Assembly (NCBI GenBank): GCA_964611095.1
Contig: CAZSWJ010000016.1
Span: forward strand, 1 to 25,362
Length of the DNA stretch: 25,362 bases
Direction of reading: 5' to 3'
Origin: CAZKJL01 sp964611095
GTDB lineage: Bacteria; Patescibacteriota; Gracilibacteria; Peribacterales; Peribacteraceae
Shown: positions 22,148 through 25,362 of the stretch, one piece after another
How the letters are laid out: each line of letters opens with the position of its first letter
Numbering within the stretch: position 1 is the first letter of the stretch
Notes under the pieces: model-generated
Told to the model about the DNA's origin: nothing
What the model saw: only the letters and a program-made list of their open reading frames with translations
Database searches by the model: none
Made by a program: the position numbers and the translations under genes

Positions 22148-22641
22148 GGTTTTTTGAGGACGGTCTTGAGTTGCTTGAGGGCGCGGTGGATGCGGACCGA
22201 GACGGTGTTCGGTTCCAGGTCCATGATCGCGGCGATTTCCTGGGGCTTCATATTGTCGACGAAGCGCAGCACGATGAGCTCTCGGTCATCCTTGTCCAAG
22301 CACGACAATTTTTCGATGACGACGCGTTCGTCCATCGTCTTGCCGAACTCGGTTCCGTCGTTGTTGGAAGGGTCGAAACCGCTCTCCTGGAGCTGATCCA
22401 AGGACATTTCCTTCGCCTTCCGGACGAAGTCGATGATGAGGTTGTTTGCGATTTTATAGAGGAGAGCACGGATGTTCTCGATCTCTTTTCCCTTCTTCGC
22501 GTACTCGAACGCTTTGATGAACGTGTCGTGCATGATGTCCTTGCCGCGTTCGCGATTCATGAGTCGCAAATAGCAATGACGGAAGATGGCATCGGCGTAG
22601 AGGTCGTACGCTTCGGTGATGAGGTCGGAAGGGTCCTTCAT
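22144..22641 (-). CDS. ECF-type RNA polymerase sigma factor
   Basis: A 165-residue sigma-70 family factor with only regions 2 and 4, as in the ECF group. Region 2 (about 8-80) includes the D-I-M-H-D-T-F-I-K-A-F helix and the I-R-A-L-L-Y-K-I-A-N-N-L-I-I-D segment. Region 4 (about 112-162) has a helix-turn-helix with P-Q-E-I-A-A-I-M and V-S-V-R-I-H-R-A-L. It directs polymerase to a private promoter set when released by its anti-sigma partner, encoded in overlap downstream. A TACCAT box lies 8 nt before the ATG. The gene is divergent from the two surface-protein genes. Confidence 0.93.
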   Translation of the reverse strand: MKDPSDLITEAYDLYADAIFRHCYLRLMNRERGKDIMHDTFIKAFEYAKKGKEIENIRALLYKIANNLIIDFVRKAKEMSLDQLQESGFDPSNNDGTEFGKTMDERVVIEKLSCLDKDDRELIVLRFVDNMKPQEIAAIMDLEPNTVSVRIHRALKQLKTVLKKP

Positions 22642-22649
22642 GCCGGGTC

Positions 22650-22655
22650 ATGGTA
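22650..22655 (-). promoter_or_regulatory. -10-like box of the ECF sigma gene
   Basis: TACCAT on the minus strand, 8 nt before the ATG. No good -35 or ECF-type GGAAC motif is visible, so the promoter class is uncertain. Confidence 0.3.
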
Positions 22656-22678
22656 GTGGAGCGGTGAAGGTCTTATAC

Positions 22679-22706
22679 TTGACAAAATCATATATGAAGA
22701 TATAGT
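22679..22706 (+). promoter_or_regulatory. Strong housekeeping promoter of the first surface-protein gene
   Basis: A perfect TTGACA (22679-22684), a 16-nt spacer and TATAGT (22701-22706), in an AT-rich block. The predicted start is near 22713, giving a leader of about 15 nt to the ATG at 22728. It is the best sigma-70-type promoter in the window. Confidence 0.75.
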
Positions 22707-22727
22707 CACATACTTTCCTTCCTACGC

Positions 22728-23681
22728 ATGCTACCCGTACCGGAGTGCTTCTCTTGTCACTTGCCCGAGCCGCCCTGCTTCTCGTGGTTGTATTGTCGCT
22801 ACGGTGAGGGATATTCGACTGGTGCCGCGTCCACGTCGAGCAGCACTCCTCGTATCGTCGCACAGGCCGGTTCGAGCAGCTCATCGTCTTCCTCGTTCGG
22901 GAGCGGATATTCTTCGACCAGTTCGTCATTCCGATCTTCCTCGTCACGTTCTACCTCGGGACTCTTCGGCACGAGCTCCGCGCAGAAAACCGCGACGTAC
23001 ACGATCGGCGTGAAAAACACCGCGAATACAGTCGCAACGGACGCCGTCATCACCCACGGTCCGCTTCCGTCGGGTGCGGTCTTCGATCCGGTACGCAGCT
23101 CTCCGGGTTGCACGCAGGTCGGCTCGTCCGTCGAATGCCGGTTGGACGTCCAGCCTCAGGGACAAACGACACTGACGCTCGTGTACACGATGAACAACTC
23201 GCTGAGCTGCTCCATCGCGCGAGCGCTGCAGAATGCCAAAAGCAGGGTGTCCGGCATGACGGGAGTGAGTGGCAACATCGTTCTCACCGTCTCCTGTCGA
23301 ACCGAAAATACGGCTTCCACAAGCCCTTCGTCATCCTTTTCGTCTTCGTACACTTCATCGTATTCGTCTTCGATCATCACGACATACCCCGCGGTGACCT
23401 CGGACATCGGGAACAAGGCCGATGGTTACAAAGGCGGTTATAAAGGCGGTTATAAGCCTGTTTCGGGATACAAGGGTTCGTACGTTCCGCCCCGTACCGG
23501 TGCCGATCACACGTATTTTGCAGTGACGACGAACGCTTCGGATTATGTCCTCAAGCCTTTTGCCGATCCCGCATCAGCCAGCACTTTTTCATTCTTGCCA
23601 ATCCTTCTTTTGGCGGTGTTCAGTACCGTTGTTTTAGCCCTTGTCATGGCCCTTGGGAGGCAAAGGGGCTTTCGAAAATAA
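22728..23681 (+). CDS. Surface protein with DUF11-like domain and C-terminal membrane anchor; N terminus in doubt
   Basis: The frame encodes 317 residues. After an odd Cys/Pro-rich start come a Ser-rich stretch (about 48-80), a beta-sandwich resembling DUF11 (about 87-155, with T-Y-T-I-G-V-K-N-T and a paired Cys), a second Ser-rich linker (about 200-218) and a Gly-Tyr-Lys repeat (232-252). A C-terminal hydrophobic helix with a basic tail (about 287-317) completes it, the layout of an exported, membrane-anchored protein. The first 20 or so codons do not form a signal peptide, although one is encoded in another frame at 22745-22807. The gene is therefore likely frameshifted, either by sequence error or for real. 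There is no Shine-Dalgarno. Confidence 0.7.
   Translation: MLPVPECFSCHLPEPPCFSWLYCRYGEGYSTGAASTSSSTPRIVAQAGSSSSSSSSFGSGYSSTSSSFRSSSSRSTSGLFGTSSAQKTATYTIGVKNTANTVATDAVITHGPLPSGAVFDPVRSSPGCTQVGSSVECRLDVQPQGQTTLTLVYTMNNSLSCSIARALQNAKSRVSGMTGVSGNIVLTVSCRTENTASTSPSSSFSSSYTSSYSSSIITTYPAVTSDIGNKADGYKGGYKGGYKPVSGYKGSYVPPRTGADHTYFAVTTNASDYVLKPFADPASASTFSFLPILLLAVFSTVVLALVMALGRQRGFRK
22745..22807 (+). other. Out-of-frame signal-peptide-like segment
   Basis: In the frame two bases ahead of the main ORF, a GTG-started stretch of 20 codons reads as a textbook hydrophobic export signal (V-L-L-L-S-L-A-R-A-A-L-L-L-V-V-V-L-S-L) and ends at CGG TGA. A +1 shift at this stop rejoins the surface-protein frame. 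No ATG precedes it in this frame after the TAG at 22703. Confidence 0.5.
23421..23483 (+). repeat. Gly-Tyr-Lys short tandem repeat in the surface protein
   Basis: Near-identical 12-nt units (GGTTAYAAAGGC type) encode G-Y-K-G three times in a row, followed by a looser G-Y-K-G-S-Y. It gives a flexible, positively charged, aromatic segment before the membrane anchor. Confidence 0.7.
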
Positions 23682-23721
23682 TGCAGTTTCAGATAGTTTA
23701 TTCTGCAATATTCTTTAATAA

Positions 23722-23750
23722 TTGACAATAGTGGGTATGTAAGCTAAAGT
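23722..23750 (+). promoter_or_regulatory. Promoter of the Asp-rich repeat protein
   Basis: A perfect TTGACA (23722-23727), a 17-nt spacer and TAAAGT (23745-23750). The predicted start near 23757 leaves a leader of about 40 nt that is C/T-rich and lacks a Shine-Dalgarno. Confidence 0.6.
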
Positions 23751-23797
23751 TCACCCCTTTAAAGACCTTTTCGCTGCTTCCTTTCCCCCACGCAGCC

Positions 23798-25362
23798 ATG
23801 GAATTCAAAAAGTCCCTCTCCACCCTTGTTGTTTCCCTGGTGCTGCTTACGCAGCTCCAAACCGGGACTTTCAGAGCCTTCGAGCCACTCGTCCAAGACG
23901 TCACTGCTCAGGCGATTCCTTCCACGTTCACGTTCAGTACGGCGTGGGAAATCCGTTCGTTCATCAACAGCTTTCCGCAATACAACGACATCCAGGAGCA
24001 GCCTGACGTGGGGTCGGGTGCGCCTCGTTTCGATGATGCGACCGCTCTGAAAGTCTGTGAATTGAAGGGGTACCAGAGCGTCGTCAGTAAGACGACCAGC
24101 AGCTATGCGAGCTGTGGCGACAACACGATCGGCTATTGGGATGCAGGTCAAAACAACTTCGTGAGCGTCAATGCTTGCACCACCGGTGGCGTGTACATGT
24201 GGACGTTGACGTGCGGCACCCCCATCGTTCCTCCGCAGTGTTCCGATGGCGCCGACAACGACGGTGACGGTGTTGCCGATGGCAACGACTTCAGCTGCAG
24301 CGGTCCGACCGACAACGACGAGGCCAACCCCAAGGCACAGTGCCAAGACGGCGTGGACAACGACGGCGACGGCAAGATCGACAACCAGGATCCGGGCTGC
24401 ACCGGGTCTCAGGATAATGATGAATCTCCCGTGAACACGCAGTGTAATGACGGCGTGGACAACGACGGTGACGGAGCCATCGATTTTCCCGCTGACTTCA
24501 GCTGTACTTCCGCAACCGACAACGACGAGGCCAACGCCAAGGCACAGTGCCAAGACGGCGTAGACAACGACGGCGACGGCAAGATCGACAGCCAGGACCC
24601 CGCTTGTGCCGGTCCTCAGGACAATGATGAGTCTCCCCAAAACGTCACGCCGCAGTGCAGCGACGGTCAGGACAACGATGGCGACGGACGCACCGATTTC
24701 CCGAATGACATCAGCTGTTCTGATGCGAACGACAATGATGAAACCCTGCCGAAGTCTGAATGCCAGGATGGCATCGACAATGATGCTGACGGCCAGGTCG
24801 ATTTTTCGCAGGATCCGGGTTGCACTTCCAGCAATGACCTCGAAGAACGCAATCTTCAGATCGATTTCCGCGTCAACAACCAGAAAACGCCCGTGACCGT
24901 TCCGTACGGATCCACGGTTACCGTGAGCTGGACAACGAATGACGCCAAGGTGTGCAACACCGGCACCAGCGCCATTCCGTGGGGTCCCAACGTTTCAAAG
25001 CCTCTGACGGCGACGGAACAACTCGGTCCTCTGACGCAATCCATCACCGTAGGATTTCAGTGTGCCGAGGAATTGAATTCCAACTTCGTCGAACAGGCAT
25101 CGGTGCAAGTGAACGTTTTGCCTCAGACTCCCGCATCGCAGTGTAACGACGGCCAAGACAACGATGGCGACGGTCGCACCGATTTCCCGAACGACGCAGG
25201 TTGTTCCTCTCTTGCGGATAACAATGAAGCAGACGGACAGACCGACATCGCCATCGCGATGACCGGCCCTGCCGCCGTCGCCCCGAACGGTCTCCTCACG
25301 TACAACGTCGCTCTCTCGAATGCCGGCCCCGACGCTGCCACAAGCCCCGTTGCGTTCAAGGT
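23798..25362 (+). CDS. Secreted Asp-rich calcium-binding-repeat protein, 3'-truncated by the window edge
   Basis: An uninterrupted frame of 521 codons from the ATG runs off the right end. A signal peptide (K4-K5, hydrophobic 7-20, likely cut near A37-Q-A39) leads into a domain (about 40-146) with paired cysteines and a G-Y-x-S-V-V-S-K core. Six tandem repeats of 33-36 residues follow (147-350), each with the core C-x-D-G-x-D-N-D-G-D-G, a conserved second Cys and a D-N-D-E end. Then come a beta-sandwich-like module (about 351-445), a seventh repeat (448-480) and the start of a DUF11-like domain. The D-x-D-x-D-G pattern resembles calcium-binding loops of thrombospondin type 3 repeats. Role as a cell-surface or matrix protein is inferred. 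It lies 116 nt downstream of the other surface gene with its own promoter. Confidence 0.85.
   Translation, partial: MEFKKSLSTLVVSLVLLTQLQTGTFRAFEPLVQDVTAQAIPSTFTFSTAWEIRSFINSFPQYNDIQEQPDVGSGAPRFDDATALKVCELKGYQSVVSKTTSSYASCGDNTIGYWDAGQNNFVSVNACTTGGVYMWTLTCGTPIVPPQCSDGADNDGDGVADGNDFSCSGPTDNDEANPKAQCQDGVDNDGDGKIDNQDPGCTGSQDNDESPVNTQCNDGVDNDGDGAIDFPADFSCTSATDNDEANAKAQCQDGVDNDGDGKIDSQDPACAGPQDNDESPQNVTPQCSDGQDNDGDGRTDFPNDISCSDANDNDETLPKSECQDGIDNDADGQVDFSQDPGCTSSNDLEERNLQIDFRVNNQKTPVTVPYGSTVTVSWTTNDAKVCNTGTSAIPWGPNVSKPLTATEQLGPLTQSITVGFQCAEELNSNFVEQASVQVNVLPQTPASQCNDGQDNDGDGRTDFPNDAGCSSLADNNEADGQTDIAIAMTGPAAVAPNGLLTYNVALSNAGPDAATSPVAFK
24236..24847 (+). repeat. Six tandem about 100-nt repeats encoding C-x-D-G-x-D-N-D-G-D-G units
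   Basis: Six consecutive units of about 33-36 codons, with a seventh copy at 25139-25237. Units 2 and 4, and units 1 and 3, are most alike, so growth by two-unit duplication is likely. Nucleotide identity is high over the acidic core. Confidence 0.85.

Noticed and set aside
23759..24640. A hydrophobic-looking minus-strand frame with Val/Ala repeats.
   Set aside because: It is the antisense reading of the Asp-rich repeats (GAC/GAT become GTC/ATC), so the apparent membrane helices are artefacts.
24236..24847. Regularly spaced repeats that might suggest a CRISPR array.
   Set aside because: The repeats are in frame, translate to similar protein units and have no unique spacers between identical repeats.

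Overview
The window looks like a moderately GC-rich bacterial chromosome fragment assembled from short reads, with one gap of exactly 100 N. TGA, TAA and TAG all serve as stops, so the ordinary bacterial code applies. Several traits suggest a Candidate Phyla Radiation (Patescibacteria) bacterium, possibly of the Peregrinibacteria/Peribacteria group: a short alanyl-tRNA synthetase without its C-terminal domain, an ECF sigma factor paired with a DUF5667-like anti-sigma candidate, large Ser-rich and Asp-rich surface proteins with DUF11-like modules, and almost no Shine-Dalgarno sequences. This placement is an inference from gene families, not from a marker tree.

Layout. 1-1190: 3' part of a Ser-rich surface protein. 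1191-2976 (minus): a metallophosphoesterase and the tRNA hydroxylase TrhO. 3095-3844 (plus): a short-chain dehydrogenase. 3845-6888 (minus): a three-gene operon of a THUMP/TRM11-like methyltransferase, a small membrane-anchored protein and an HTTM membrane protein fused to a DCC1-like thiol-disulfide domain. 7054-13838 (plus): a complete F-type ATP synthase operon in the order D-C-Z-B-E-F-H-A-G. 13867-14511: a DedA-family membrane protein. 14492-16870 (minus): a large membrane glycosyltransferase-like protein interrupted by the N gap. 16969-18258: a glutamate-type dehydrogenase. About 680 bp without a convincing protein gene follow, carrying many hairpins, a minus-strand promoter and a bidirectional terminator. 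18942-22641 (minus): alaS, then (in + coordinates) the DUF5667 protein and the ECF sigma factor, the last two as an overlapping pair. 22728-25362 (plus): two extracytoplasmic proteins, the second running off the right edge.

Functional picture. The ATP synthase couples the membrane proton gradient to ATP; its c subunit lacks the known sodium ligands. The sigma/anti-sigma pair is divergent from the two surface proteins and may respond to envelope conditions. TrhO, the methyltransferase and AlaRS concern tRNA. The HTTM-DCC1 and glycosyltransferase-like proteins are envelope-modifying candidates.

The main points of interest are: the rotated ATP synthase operon, whose order resembles N-ATPase operons yet keeps a shortened delta subunit; a repeated leaderless promoter layout, with a -10 box only 6-11 nt before the ATG of eight transcription-unit-leading genes and almost no Shine-Dalgarno sequences; the unexplained structured region between gdhA and alaS; and a surface-protein gene whose signal peptide appears to lie in another reading frame.
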